From NCBI GenBank assembly GCA_029449245.1, contig JANATF010000002.1, forward strand, positions 3,162,001-3,226,000: DNA of 64,000 nt. The letters are read 5' to 3'. Within the stretch, counting starts at the first letter, position 1, and every line of letters begins with the position of its first letter. This document shows, piece by piece, positions 12,349-23,979 of this stretch. Position numbers and translations under genes: made by a program. The stretch comes from Mortierella alpina (taxonomy: Eukaryota > Mortierellomycota > Mortierellomycetes > Mortierellales > Mortierellaceae). The notes under the pieces are model-generated. The model was not told the origin of the DNA, made no database searches, and saw only the letters and a list, made by a program, of their open reading frames with translations.

Positions 12349-12789
12349 ATGTCAGGACCAGTCGCGGCGGCGGCCTCAGGCTCACAACACATACACACCA
12401 CCACCATGCCCACGTTGTCGTCCTCACAACCCATTCTCGAAACGACTCCGGGCAAACGCATCGCTTTACCTGTCCGGATCGAGCCCAAGGTGTTTTTCGC
12501 CAACGAGCGCACGTTCCTTTCCTGGCTCAACTTTACAGTCTTGTTGGGTTCCCTAGCCATCGGTCTGCTCAACTTTGGAGACAGGATCGGTCGCATCTCT
12601 GCGGGGGTCTTTACGTTTGTGGCTCTCGTCGTTATGATCTATGCTCTTATTACCTTCCACTGGAGGGCAGATCGTATCCGCAAGCGATTGCCTGGACCGT
12701 ATGATGACCGGTTTGGACCCACGGTGCTGTGCATCTTTATCTTGATCGCCATTCTCATCAACTTTGGACTCAAGTTCAGTCAACCATAA
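12349..12789 (+). CDS. VTC1: Vacuolar transporter chaperone 1 (polyphosphate polymerase complex subunit)
   Basis: This single-exon gene encodes 146 residues. After a short Ser/Thr/Ala-rich N-terminus the core [20 protein letters not shown] is the VTC1/DUF202 signature. Three membrane segments follow, at about residues 60-80, 85-105 and 122-142 (the last is [18 protein letters not shown]). VTC1 is the small membrane subunit of the complex that makes inorganic polyphosphate and moves it into the vacuole. Budding-yeast VTC1 is about 129 residues, so the extra length lies in the N-terminus. The start is the ATG at 12349; the frame is open further upstream, but that part is not conserved in character. 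A canonical aataaa follows the stop by 29 bp. The VTC2-4 partners are not in this window. Confidence 0.93.
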   Translation: MSGPVAAAASGSQHIHTTTMPTLSSSQPILETTPGKRIALPVRIEPKVFFANERTFLSWLNFTVLLGSLAIGLLNFGDRIGRISAGVFTFVALVVMIYALITFHWRADRIRKRLPGPYDDRFGPTVLCIFILIAILINFGLKFSQP

Positions 12790-12817
12790 CATTTTCCTAT
12801 CGGTCCTGTAGCTCAAC

Positions 12818-12823
12818 AATAAA
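12818..12823 (+). terminator. Polyadenylation signal of VTC1
   Basis: A canonical aataaa lies 29 bp after the VTC1 stop and 100 bp before the stop of the converging RPC4 gene. Confidence 0.6.
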
Positions 12824-12922
12824 GACATAAAAAGAACACTATGTTTCTTGGTGTGTGTCTTCTTTATGTCTATGCTATTGGTCTTTGCTCTCTCTTCCTC
12901 TCCTCCTCTTCCTCACACTGCA

Positions 12923-15177
12923 TTATACATCCATCGCTTCCAATCCGTTCAAAAGCTGCGTCAAATTAGGCACACAGACCATACGCTTCTGAACCGATCC
13001 CATGACGAACGCCTGCTTGTTATTCGAGTCCACCACCACGACATCCTGCAAGAACGAGCATTCGGATCCCGAAGACACATCCATAATGATATCGCCCACC
13101 TTCATCTTGACCTTTCCAGACTTGTAAATCAGTAACCGTCCAATCTTGCCCTCTTGTTGCAAATGGCTCTCCTCGTCGTCCTTGTCTGTTGTTGCTGCCT
13201 TGCCGCTACTGCTGGATGCTCCTCCTCCTGCTGCTGCTGTAGGTGCCTTGGTTTTAGCACGTTGACCCGCAGGTGCTGCCGTGCCCGATCCCGTGCCTCC
13301 TACCATCGGTACGCCCACTTTTCCTTCCTGCTGTTCCGATTTTACAGGAAGTAGGTCATTATCACCGACTAAGATGGGGCGATCCTGATCCATGGGTTCG
13401 GGTTTGACGGCCAAAAGCCCATCCTCCGATCCCTCTGTCCTGTCGGGATCATCCGGTGTGCTGTGCAGTGACGATCCTACTGCTGGAGACGAGGTCGAAG
13501 ATCCAATGACCGAGGACATGGGCACGGATGTCACAGGTCTAGGCTTGAACGAGGGCATGACACTGGGAAACTGGAAGAAGAACATCTGGTCCTCGATCCA
13601 CTGTGATAAACAAGTACAAGTTTTTTTTCCTCTCGATTAGTTGACCGAGGCATCTTCAGGTTTGCATAGGATTGAAAAGGCCTGATTTTCGCTTTCCAAC
13701 GCAAGTGAACTTACGGAAGGCATGAGATCCTGAGCTGGTCCCTCCATCTTCAGTTTGATATCTTCGTCGTCTCCCTCTAGATAAAAAAAAACGAAATCGC
13801 ATGCACGCAACAGCGTTAGACAATACGTCCAATCGTGACATTAGACCTCTCATCTACAAGAATTCTCTTCCTTTGTCTTTACCGTTTTCATCCTCAGAGG
13901 TACCCTCAAAGGTCTTGATGCCAACAGCCGTCTTTTTGTCTCCAGCAACAACGCCTTCCATATCTTGCTCCTTCAGTTTATCATCCTTGGTGCCAGCCTT
14001 TGACTCCTCGCCAGGCGTCTCGAGTCCAGTGGGTGCAGAGGCGTCTGTTGCGGTCGATCCAAACTTCATATCCACTGCTGCATCTCCGTAATATTCCCGG
14101 TCCTCGCCCGAAATATCGTCACCCCCTTCACTCTTCACAAGCTGGACACCTGTATAACTTGAATGCGCTCCACTTGCGCCTCCACCCATGGCAATCGCTC
14201 TTGAACGGGCTATATATATATTTTTTTTTAAAAGAAGAGGATTCATATGGTCAGTATATTATTCGTATTTATGCATCATGTCCCAGTTGTAGGCATGTGT
14301 CATTGTCCCTGGTTCTGTAGCAGGAAAGGCGATCCATCCTTACCCATGGCGGCTGGTCCCAGTGAAAAAGGTCCTGACGCTGTAGCAATCACGTCGTCTG
14401 GACGGCCCCGTCCACGACCACGACCTCGTCCACCGCCTCGTTCGCCCCGTCCACGGAACTAGTTTTCAGATACGATATCCAGATCATGAAAGGAAAAAAA
14501 AAGAGTTGAATTACTCAGTAAATATGGCCCGCGGTCAAAAAAAAACTGTATAGAAAGTCAACGACAAGGTGTGCTGCATACCCCACCACGTCCTGAATCT
14601 GATCCTGATCCTGAGCCTGCCTTTGCCTCTTCCAGCAGTGACAGTGCGCTACGAATAATTAGTGTGTAAAAAAAAAGAGGTTTAGTTTTGTTCGGCAGCT
14701 TTGACTTGCCAGCGCATGTGAACAAACAAAGTCCATGCAGAAAGATGTCGCTAGCTCCACTTACGCATCCTTCTTGTTACGCTTGCTAGGAACAGTTGGT
14801 GTGAACTTCAGCTACAAGGACGTTGAGAAAGAAAGGAGTCATAGTGGACCGGGGGAATTGAGTTAACAAGTGACATCAACGAGTTCAATCCTCTTGCTCT
14901 TCAAGCGAGAGTCGTCCCCTTCTTGTTCTCGAGGACTCTTGGTTCTATTCCCGTGTCCTTCTGGAGCATTCAGATTCTTTTTTTTTTTCCCGAGTATCGT
15001 TTGGTTGGTTACCTTTGCAACGCCTCCACGAGTCGACTGGGTCGAGGGTCCTGCGCCTCCACGTCCTCCACGGAGGGAGGACAATCGGCCGGCAGGGGTG
15101 GCGGACGGGGTATGAAGCGAGCCGATGTTGCCGGCGCGCGAGTTGGGATTGCTGCTGGAGCTTCCAGAGTCCTCCAT
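12923..15177 (-). CDS. RPC4: RNA polymerase III subunit RPC4 (Rpc53/POLR3D family)
   Basis: Seven exons in a consistent frame: 15177-15013, 14811-14765, about 14672-14595, about 14463-14347, about 14209-13893, about 13779-13716 and about 13600-12923. The N-terminal half is disordered and includes an RGG-type segment (GRGERGGGRGRGRGRGRP) followed by ASGPFSLGPAAMG. The motif WIEDQMFFFQFP and the C-terminal domain (GKIGRLLIYKSGKVKMKVG, IIMDVSSGSECSFLQDVVVV, then the stop after AMDV) are diagnostic of the family. The C-terminal domain pairs with RPC5 (Rpc37) in a TFIIF-like module of RNA polymerase III, which acts in initiation and termination on tRNA and 5S genes in the nucleus. The gene converges on VTC1 with 133 bp between stops. 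Middle exon borders are good to a few bases. Confidence 0.92.
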
Positions 15178-15369
15178 GGTGCTGCTGTGCTTGGTGTGGT
15201 GGGAGTGTAGAGGGAAGAATGGGTGAGAGGAGCTGAGGGAGAAGTTTGTTTATGGCATGCCATGACTGCTACATAACCTCGTCACAGAGGGGAGTCGGTG
15301 CGAGTGGAGTGAAAAGAGTCGCGACTTCTCACCCAGGCATCAACCTCTCCTCCTCAGCAACTTTTAACG

Positions 15370-15630
15370 ATGGGCAGCATTTCTAGCAGACTGGGCCGTC
15401 GCAGCCATCACAGCAACGATTACAGCAGGCTCGAGAACAGTGGCAAAGCTGGCAGTGTACAACACGACGACGACCATCGCAAGCCCGAGAACAACAACGG
15501 CGAAGCTATTACACTCTCTTCCATTACTGGTAGGTACATGGCTGCCAGCGAAGGTGTATCAACAGGACCAACCCCCTCGCCTTTATACGAAGCGAAGCAA
15601 GTACATTCGCCGTATACCATTGTAAAATAA
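15370..15630 (+). CDS. Possible small N-myristoylated protein or first exon of one
   Basis: The open frame has 86 codons, starting MGSISSRLGRRSHHSNDY. Gly at position 2 and Ser at position 6 match the N-myristoylation consensus, and the basic residues after it suit membrane binding. A candidate donor (ttactg/gtaggt) lies at about codon 54, so the reading after ITG may be intron; I could not find a convincing second exon. The ATG is 192 bp from the divergent RPC4 start, and the two may share a promoter. It could be a short real gene, the remains of a longer one (some fungal methyltransferases begin with a similar MGSxxS-basic leader), or chance. No domain is recognised. Confidence 0.35.
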   Translation: MGSISSRLGRRSHHSNDYSRLENSGKAGSVQHDDDHRKPENNNGEAITLSSITGRYMAASEGVSTGPTPSPLYEAKQVHSPYTIVK

Positions 15631-16168
15631 TAGTGTTTCCACAGCAGCTCCAGAACTTGAGGTTTGGCAGTAAGTGATATACCCTTTAGACCATAGACGA
15701 CAATCGGTAGGCACCAAAACAAATGATAAATGCAAGAAATGTGCTCAAAGAAAGAAGTGTGCGCCCGCGTCTGTCCCGAGAAGTTGAGCGTAAAAAAAAG
15801 GGTAGCAAGCAAGGCGACACAGAGGAGACAGAGTGCGATATAAGAGGCTGAGCCAGCGCGAGCGGCTGTTTATCCGTCGTCGTGCGTCGTCGTGCTGCCC
15901 GTCACCTGGCCACCACTCAGGGGCTATGGCTTACACCAACATACGAATGCAGAAGCAAAGCAGCTTGAACTCCTCCACACCTCTGTCTTTTGCCTTCTCA
16001 CTCTCTCACTCCTCCCGGCCCTGTCTCCACCCACGACTCCTTCAGGCACTCCCTGGGATAAGCACCAGGCGCCATCCTCGACCGAGGGTGCCCACTCAAT
16101 AAGACAATTTGCTTCGCCCCCTGCCCTCGTGTTTCCCTCTTTCGCGTCCAAACACGCACAATAAAAAA
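15631..16168. other. Intergenic region upstream of the PQ-loop gene
   Basis: No gene is supported. The right half on the plus strand is pyrimidine-rich (ctctgtcttttgccttctca and similar), as expected for the leader of the PQ-loop gene. Confidence 0.55.
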
Positions 16169-17604
16169 ATGTTCACGGCGGCTACTCTCTTGTCCGCACG
16201 CTCGTTCCTCGCACCTCCATCCATATACCGCTACAATGATCAAGGCGCATGCACGCCGAGGCACAACAGCTACGAACTCACCCTCTCCATCCTCCTCCTC
16301 CTCGGCATCTCATTCTCCTACCTGCCCCAGGTGAGTTAAGGCTCTCCACACCAAAAGGAAAGGGATTCTTGTCTAAGGAACCAACTCTGTGAAAAAGATA
16401 CATTAACCCCGATCGCCATGCCTTGTGCAGCACCACCGTATTATACACAATCAAAGCAGTGATGGCTTCAGTCCTTGGTTCCTGCTCCTTGGCTGTCTCT
16501 CCACCTACTCGTCCTTTCTCAACCTGGTCATCCTCCAGTGGCCAGTGATCCAGTGCTGCAAGGTCGTGGTAAGTTCCATATCCGGACTCTTCCTTCTACT
16601 CGTGTACCATCAAAAATACAAGTCCCTGAACCACGACCCAACTCGAATCCCCCCCCCCCCCCCCCTCCCTTTTAGACTGCTGGACTCTGCCTCGAAAGCA
16701 CTCTTGGCATCGCACAGCTCGGCGTCCAGGCCATCATGTTCCACTTCATGTAAGAAATCCAGACGTCGATCCTCGATATTACGCCCCAATGTCTACACAC
16801 CTTATGCTGACCAAAAGAAATGCCGATCTCGGCCTTTTCCTTCGTCCTCGTCCTCGTCCTACTCTCTCCCAGCTTTGTCCTCTACATGATCTACTTCCCA
16901 CCTTACAAAAAGGTCTCGGCCTTTGTCCACAACATGCGCCTGCTCTGTCTCCCCTCCCGTTCCTTTGCCTGGTCGTTCTCTCTCCTCGTCAGCAAGATCG
17001 TTCTCGGTCACATCCTCATTTCCACCTTCCTGACCTTCCTCCTCCTCTCCCTCATCGACTCCTCATCATTATCATCATCTCCCAACCACGAACACAACAA
17101 CAAAAAGAGTGCCTGGCTCCTGGTCTGGGCTGGCTTCTTGGGCATCACCAGCACATTTTTGGCTATGATCCAGTACATACCCCAAATCATCGAGACTTAC
17201 TTCCGCAAGGTAAATCAAAGAACACACACACATACACACACATACACACACACAAAAAAAAAGACCACTCCCATTACCTGTTCTTGATATTGACCGTAAA
17301 AAAAACACCTCTTTACGTGGAAAAGTCCGTGGGCGCACTGAGCATCCCCATGATGCTGATGCAGACCCCTGGAGCCATCCTCCTAGCAGTCTCCTTGGCC
17401 CTGCGGCCAGGCGCCAATTGGACGACCTGGATCGTGTACGCGGTCACTGCGCTCTTGCACGCCACTTTGCTCACCATGTGTCTCTATTACCACATCCGTG
17501 CAAAACGACTCGGCTACAGCTCCTTTGAATCTGCAGAGACTGCACCCTTGTTGGCTGTTCATCGCCAGAGCTCCAGCTACTTTGAGAACGAAATCACCAA
17601 CTGA
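16169..17604 (+). CDS. PQ-loop repeat membrane protein
   Basis: Five exons: 16169-16330, 16431-16568, 16676-16749, 16873-17209 and 17326-17604, giving 329 residues. It has about seven hydrophobic segments. Two PQ-type motifs are visible: SFSYLPQ at the end of exon 1 and IQYIPQIIETYFRK at the end of exon 4. The block SVGALSIPMMLMQTPG opens exon 5 and is typical of this family. PQ-loop proteins include vacuolar or lysosomal amino-acid exporters (Ypq and cystinosin types) and related carriers. The subfamily here is not certain. The junction from exon 3 to exon 4 was set at cccag/c (16872/16873), because nearer AGs break the frame and this one follows a strong pyrimidine tract. The C-terminal tail after the last membrane segment is short and hydrophilic. 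Confidence 0.87.
16649..16665 (+). repeat. 17-base poly-C run inside intron 2 of the PQ-loop gene
   Basis: Seventeen consecutive Cs end 10 bases before the acceptor AG at 16674-16675 and form its pyrimidine tract. Confidence 0.9.
17221..17262 (+). repeat. CA microsatellite in intron 4 of the PQ-loop gene
   Basis: The run is (CACACACA)(TACACACA) repeated, just inside the intron after the exon 4 donor. Confidence 0.85.
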
Positions 17605-17690
17605 TGCTGTTCATCTTTCATTAAAGTATATACAAAGAAAACTGTTTTTTTTAAATACAGAAAAACAAGGTATATACTTCTCCGTCTCCG

Positions 17691-17692
<2 letters not shown>

Positions 17693-17719
<27 letters not shown>
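17693..17719. repeat. CT dinucleotide run between two converging genes
   Basis: A near-perfect (CT)n run of about 27 bases lies directly after the stop codon of the minus-strand ankyrin protein gene. It is in the 115-bp gap between two convergent stops. Confidence 0.85.
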
Positions 17720-17722
<3 letters not shown>

Positions 17723-20700
17723 CATCCTCCAAGGATCCCGCCGTTGTCTCTGTGGAGAATCAATGACAGGCGCAGAAAATGTGGTGGAGGGTGGGGTGGT
17801 GGTAGTGGCAGCGGCGGTGTTGGTGGCAGGGGAGGATTTGTCGGGTCGATCCAACTTGGGGTATCGCGAGAAGGCAAGGGCCTCGTTCAGCGCTTGGACA
17901 CCCCTCGACGAAGAAAGCTGATCCGTATCGCTCTGCAGCTGCATCCCACTCCCGGGTGGAAAGGACCCAGTCCCTGCACTCGTGGAGAGAGAAGGTGAGG
18001 TCAGTCCTGGTGGTTGATTCCCCCAACGACTTCTCATAGTCCCTAATGACCCCATGGGCGAACCAAATCCATATCCTGAAGACATGGATACAGACGATGG
18101 CGACGGCAAATGGCCCACAGAGGACGACATAGAGGGTGAATGAGTGTTGTCGAAAGAACGAATCCTTGACGGCGACGAAGGGCTCTGTAAGCTGCCATGC
18201 AAAGGATACTGTTGCTGCTGCTGCTGCTGCTGCTGCCAGGCTAAATGAGTCTGCAGCGACTGATGGCTGTTGTCGTTCCTGACCATAGAGTTCGATCCGC
18301 TATGCTGTCGATTGAGGTTCAAGTACTCCGCATCGGGAACTCTCTCACCAAACATGCCGAGATTCGCTTCTGCGGCTGCCGCTGACGATCTTCGTCGAAC
18401 TGCAAAAGACGGATCATACACAGGGCTTGAAGATCCAGCCAGATCGCCAGGGAGCGTTGTCTTGAGACTCTCCTGCGTCGAGTTATAAGAGACTGGACCC
18501 TGGTGTTGTGACTCGCGTCTCGAACCATGCACCCCAAATCCATTCCCACTGTTCCACTGGTTGTACTCAAACACATCCTCTGGTGTCCTCATGCCTTTGC
18601 CCTGGTAGTCTTCAAAAGCCAACTGGGTCATCGTCGTGGACCGCGAATGATTAAGCAAAGGACCAATATCATGCGTAAAGGCGCCATACCCCCAAAGACT
18701 CGCCACAGGGTTTGAAGCCACAGCTGCAGAAGTCCTGCCTTGTCCTATAGCGCTCGCCACGGGAGCTGTTGCCGCAGGGGCGCGCTTTGAATCCGATTGC
18801 GAGCTCGAGGGAGCGCCGAGCAGCGAGTACTCCGAGAACGATTCCGCCAGATCCTCTGCATCGATGGCTCCCGTCATAGCCAACACATCCTTAATCATAT
18901 CCCCGCCATCCTCCGCGTCTCCATTGTCCATCATGTCCATCATGTCCATCTGACTCTGTCGGAGCATGTCATTCATGCTTGCTGCACTCAGCGCAGGGGG
19001 AGGGGATAGAGCACTGTTGTAACGGCCGTTGACTGGAGTGGAGGGTGAAGCTGTGCCGATCAGAACGGAAGACTGGAATGGGCTGCTGACAGCATGCTCA
19101 GAAGATACACCCTTCCCCATGTTAGTGTGGGGGTGCAGCAATGAGGCTGATCCCCAGAGGTTGTCCTGAGTTGTCGAGGCCACATTGGAGGTAGAGTTGA
19201 TGAATGTGTGAGGTAGATTCAAGTTCGACGACATCTGGTTAACGCCAAGTGTATCCCACATGATACCCGCATGGGTGTCATAGTCCAGTGCCGACTCAAG
19301 CGTCGCTGACAAGGCTGTTTCCAAAGCAGCCATGGCTGGTGTTGGGGCCGGCGCAGGCGCTGATGCTGATCGTGGTTGCAAACAAGGACGTGCTCCGGGG
19401 CGGACATGTACTCCTGGGTGCACGTTGTAGTTGTTTCCATGCTCAGCATCCAATGGCTTCTGGGACGATGATCCATAAGAGTATGGCGCGCGTGTAGGCG
19501 GAAGTGGTGGGTTGACGCGTTGAGCGAGGAACGGCGTCGTATCCCGCTTGGGGATGGCCGGGGCGGCAAGAGGCGAAGAAATAGCGGATGTTGTTGTGGG
19601 TGAAGACACCCCGGAAATCACATTGCTGGGAGACTTGAGCGTGTGGGGCTGAAGGTGATGAGACGGACGTTGCAAAACCTGCGTTGGAACGGATCGCATT
19701 TGAACATGTGGGGCCATCGCTGGCGTCCGCTGGAGAATTTGAACAGGGTGGCTAACAGTCCCCTTGGGCGGTGCAACTTGTTTGATGCCCGACCCTGTCG
19801 CAGCCTTAGATGCTGGTGCTGACGTTTTTGCAGTATCCTGCTGTTGCTGTTGATGCATACCAAGTCCCGGTTTAGACGTCGCCGTTGAACTGGGTACCGA
19901 CGATGGTGGCGTGCTGCCATTGGGATCCTCCTGGCTGTAAGTGTTTGCAGGTTCGCCTTGCCGCTTCCCTGTCGGCACGGCACTTGAGCGGGATGAAACC
20001 TCGCTTGCTCTGGCCTTCAAACGCGCAGCTTCCTTGGCAGCCTTCTGCTCCGCTTCATCCTCAGAGTCATCCGCCAGAGGCGCCCCACTCGTCAGTAGCT
20101 CAATCGCTTCCTCAAATTTTCCTTCCGTCTGAATGAGTGCTTTGCGAGACTCTCTTTCGGGGAAGCCCATGTCTGCCATCCTGATAACCACCAACTGCGA
20201 GGGGCGATAGCTCGTTTTGGCTTTTGGAACACGGTTCGGCGCGAGTGAGGCAGGTGTGGGTGTCGGTGCCTTTACTGTTGGCTTGAGAACAGGCGTGGAA
20301 GCCGCATTATGAGGTGCGCCTGATGATCCAAAGATAGCTGCGGTAAATGGTGCCGCCGGCAATGCTGTTTTAGAGCTAGGGCCTCCCGATGTAACTACCG
20401 CTCTCGATTGCAGAGTTGCTAGAGATGGTGTGATCACGGTAGAGGCGTGAGATATCGCTGGTGAACCCATGGGCGTCGAAGCGTTGGATCTCGTGAGCGC
20501 ATTTTGAAGGGCAGGCGCTGTCAGGGTCTTGTTTGGTGTTGTTGCATCTTTGCCTGATGGTTGAGCTTCGCTGCCGCCCTTGCCTTTCTTCTTTTTCTTC
20601 TTCTTGCCTGCACCGCTGCTTGAACTTTGACCATGCGGGTCAGAAGCCAATGCCTTCAGTCGAGCAAGCTCCTTCTCCTCCTCCTCGCGTCGTCTCTTGT

Positions 20701-23400
20701 CCGCCTCAAGTTTTTCTTCCTGTTTTCTGCGGGCTGCTCTGTCCTTTTCCGCTTCCTCGCGGGCGAGTTCCTCTTCCCGCTTCCGCTGCTCCTCTAGCGC
20801 AGCATCCCGCTGTTTCTGGGCCTCTTTGATGACTGCAAGAGCCTTTTGAACATGTTGGAGTGCTTCCCGATACAGCTTCGACTTTGCCTTAGAGCCTTTC
20901 TCGCGGTCCAGTCCAGCCTTCGCAAGCATCTCTGGCGTGTTCCCATGGGCATCCACAGCACTGACTCTGGCGTGGTGCTGCAAGAGCATGGCCACTAGGG
21001 CGCCATTGCCTGTCTGTGCTGCGTAATGCAAAGCGGTTTTCCCGGTTGCGACGCTGCTCCTGTCCATGTAATGAACTCCTTTCTCTAGCAGCAATCGAAG
21101 AACATCCAATGGAGCACTGTTCTCAGCTGCAGTGTGAAGTGGTGTCCGTCCTTCCGAGTCTAAAGAATCCAGTAGTGCACCTAAAGTATAAAAAGATATA
21201 TCACTTTTCTTGGGAACTTTTTCGTATGTTCATATGGTTTCCCAACTCCAACTCATCATACCTCGGCTGATCAAATATTCTACAAGTTCCAGTGATCCCG
21301 CGCGTGCCGCAACATGCAACAGTGTCTCCTGAATTCCTCGCTTTTCGTTCACTTCTTCCTCATCCTCTGCGAGTGTGACGAATTCCCACCCTGTAAGTCG
21401 CGTTGCTGTTGCTGAAAAGAACCGAGGGACGCCTGCTATAGACTGCGAATCTGCAGGGGTGGCTTCCACCATCTTCTTGACAACTTCAGCGTGTCCGTTG
21501 GCGGCGCTCTCAAATAGGAATGACCGGGCTGACTGGTCGGCTTCGGCTGTACAGTAAAGAGAGTATTAATGAGAGCATGTTCCCTTACTCACAGAGGTCA
21601 AGTCTTATGCGCAAATTACAGCGCCGTAATTTCACTAACCGGCTTCACGCTTCCGCTGCATTTCTTGATCCAGCTTCTCCTTCCGCTCCTTCTCCTGCTG
21701 CTCCTTCTTGCGGCGCTCCTCGTCCTCGAGACGCAATCTCTGAAGTAATTGGATGCGCTCTATGAATGAAACATAGGGTGAGTCCAGGTTTACAAAGTGC
21801 AAATATGTACATACATAGATGTGCATGTTGTAGCTGAGCATCATGACAACGTCGGTGTTACCTGCTTCCAGGTTCCGCTTTTGAATGTTGAGAAGGCTCT
21901 TCCGGCGAAACTCCTCTTCCAGCCGCCGTTTGCCCTCATCCCGTCTTTTAAGAATGGCTGCAAACTTGCGCCTCTCTTCCTCCAAGGCGATTGACACCTC
22001 ACTGTCCTGATAGTGATTTGAATAGCCGTCTATTACGCCGTCGTCTATTCCATCGTCTATTCCGTCGTCATACATTTCGTCGTACTCGTCATCGTCCTCG
22101 TCGTCGCCCTGGCTGTCATCATCATCATCGTCGTCATCGTCATCGTCATCCTCATCATCATAGTCCGCATCGTCCTCATCGTCGTCGTCCTCATCCTCGT
22201 CGTCAAAACTTTCTTCGTCCGGCTCATCCTCATAGCTGTCATCAGGAAAATCGAGAGCGCCATGGTCTCCATGTCCGATAGCGCAGCCGCATGGGGCTCG
22301 TTGTGGCGACGCAGGTGGCGGACGAGGATGAGCAAGTTGTTTCTCCAAGCGTTCTGCAAGACTTGACGTGAAACTCGACACCACAAACGACTGATCCGTC
22401 AACACCTGTTTGATCTTTGGGTGGAGGTCTGAGAGAGAGTAAACCGTAGAAGGCCCGTCAGAATATGTTCAAGCAAGAGCAAGCAAACAAGAAGGCAATA
22501 CGATCGCAAGGTACACAAGCAAGACCGAATCGACATGGAGAGTACGTTGGTTCACAATCCTGCGCATAAAAAAAAGTTTGCAGCTAACCTTGATTGTCGC
22601 GAAGCAGGCTCGTGTAGAGCTCCATCAACTCCTCTTGCGATGGCTTGATGATCGGGTCCTGCAGAGTCTCTTCCAGAAGTGCGGCGTTACCTCCTAGCTT
22701 GCCCAGGCTCGTGTGCTGCGTTAATGCAGTTGCGATTCTCTAGTCGTACGCAAAGCCGAGGTAGGGACGCAGGTGAATGTGAGTGCCTTGCTCTCTCAGG
22801 AACGATGTTCCAACTTGCACCAAACAGCTTCCTTTTGGTTTGACACAACCGTCGCGGCTCGCCATAGCAGTCAGTCACTCCATAGATTGGTTGGACAGCA
22901 GAGTCGAGTCTATTGGTTTGTATCCTGAAAACCCAGGTCCAGAGAGCATGGAGTGACTACAGGCTACACCGCAGTTTCCAATCGCAGCACTGATATAAGC
23001 TTCTTTGTTTGCTTTGGCGATGTGTCTGCGTCCTGGCTGGTTGACTGAGTGTCGATGCTGCAGAAGAGCGGATTGCTGATTGCTGCAAACCGCCAAGGTA
23101 CAATCCTGCTGCCACTGAATCCATGTCCTCGTACAGCCATTCTGTCCAGCGCCGGCCTCGACCGTGTGCTTTCCTGCGGGCGTGATGAGACGTTGCTGAG
23201 AGGGGGATGGGCTAGCGAAAAGAAGCCATGTAGAATACCTTTGCGTATTCCCGGTAGAAAGCCTGAATCTGCTCGTCCTTGACCTTTTGAGATTCAATTG
23301 GCCAGTCCTCGTTGGTGGTGTGTTGGTGCGGATGCGGAGGAGAGGCGCTGGAGACACCCGACACGGGCATGCCGTGAGTCGTGTTGGCCCGGGTTGCCAT
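17720..23400 (-). CDS. Large ankyrin-repeat, coiled-coil and UBA-domain protein with acidic tract (NST1-like layout)
   Basis: Six exons: 23400-23239, 22739-22589, 22428-21862, 21759-21640, 21546-21262 and 21180-17720, giving 1581 residues. The order of parts is: a helical N-terminus (FYREYAKRIATALTQH); a poly-Asp/Glu tract (about residues 155-225); a charged coiled coil (about 235-330); ankyrin repeats (about 334-515, for example GRTPLHTAAENSAPLDVLRL and KTALHYAAQTGNGALVAMLL); a second Lys/Glu coiled coil (about 520-620) ending in poly-Lys; a UBA domain (about 758-797, RMADMGFPERESRKALI); and a long Ser/Pro/Gln-rich tail with a poly-Gln run. Acidic-plus-coiled-coil parts recall fungal NST1 salt-response proteins. 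Ankyrin plus UBA suggests a scaffold that binds ubiquitin or ubiquitinated partners. Function is inferred from domains only. Each intron junction keeps frame. Confidence 0.85.
18212..18236. repeat. CTG/CAG trinucleotide run coding for poly-Gln
   Basis: Eight consecutive glutamine codons (CAG on the minus strand) lie near residue 1410 of the ankyrin/UBA protein. The run may vary in length between strains. Confidence 0.85.
22060..22205. repeat. GAT/GAC-type repeat coding for a poly-Asp/Glu tract
   Basis: The minus strand is an imperfect GAC/GAT/GAG repeat coding for about 50 residues that are mostly Asp or Glu, including a block of more than ten Asp. It includes short tandem units (DDGI repeated). 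Confidence 0.8.
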
Positions 23401-23979
23401 TTAGTTCATGAATCCTGTCGAGTGAGTGATCGGTGGTGGTGCCAGGCAAGGGATGGAGGAGCACGACGAGAAGAGCGAAGGAAGCTCATCTATCATACAA
23501 AAAAAAATGGCCACAAGAGAGACGGGTAAATTGCTTCTGACCCCTTAATTTTGCTGGAGTGCACCTTTGCAACCACACGCTTCAGCTCTCAATCGATATC
23601 ATTCAGTAGCAAGATCTGATCTTCTCTCGGTAGCCATCAAGCTCATCAAGCAATCCATACAATCGATACAGCATCGAGGCAGTATGCTCTCGGGCGTGTG
23701 GCCATAGAGATTGGTTTGATACAAGTATATATATTATTGATGCCAACGGGAGCTGCCATAAAAGTTCCCTCGTTCCTCCTTCTATCAGAGTGGAGTGTGG
23801 AGTGTGTTCGTGTAGTGTGGTGAGGTCTATGATATCGATGAAATGCAAAAAAAACGAGCTGGTAGAATACATACAAAAAGGAGAATCCTCTGAATTCCTG
23901 TTCATAAAGGACCCGCTCCACTTGCCCCCTCTCCTCCCCCGTCGTCGGTCTCTCTCGCGCCAACAGAAAGATCGGTCGC
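23401..23979. other. Promoter region of the ankyrin/UBA gene and 3' region of ARB1
   Basis: No coding frame is supported. The stretch is AT-richer than its neighbours and includes tatatatatt near 23728. Confidence 0.55.

Noticed and set aside
16789-17290. Alternative frame over exon 4 of the PQ-loop gene
   Set aside because: It is Pro/His/Leu-rich without membrane segments and does not join the PQ motif or the exon 5 block.
21991-22386. Plus-strand Arg/His-rich and minus-strand Met/Thr/Arg-rich frames over the acidic tract
   Set aside because: They are shadow readings of the GAC/GAT repeat that codes poly-Asp in the ankyrin/UBA protein.
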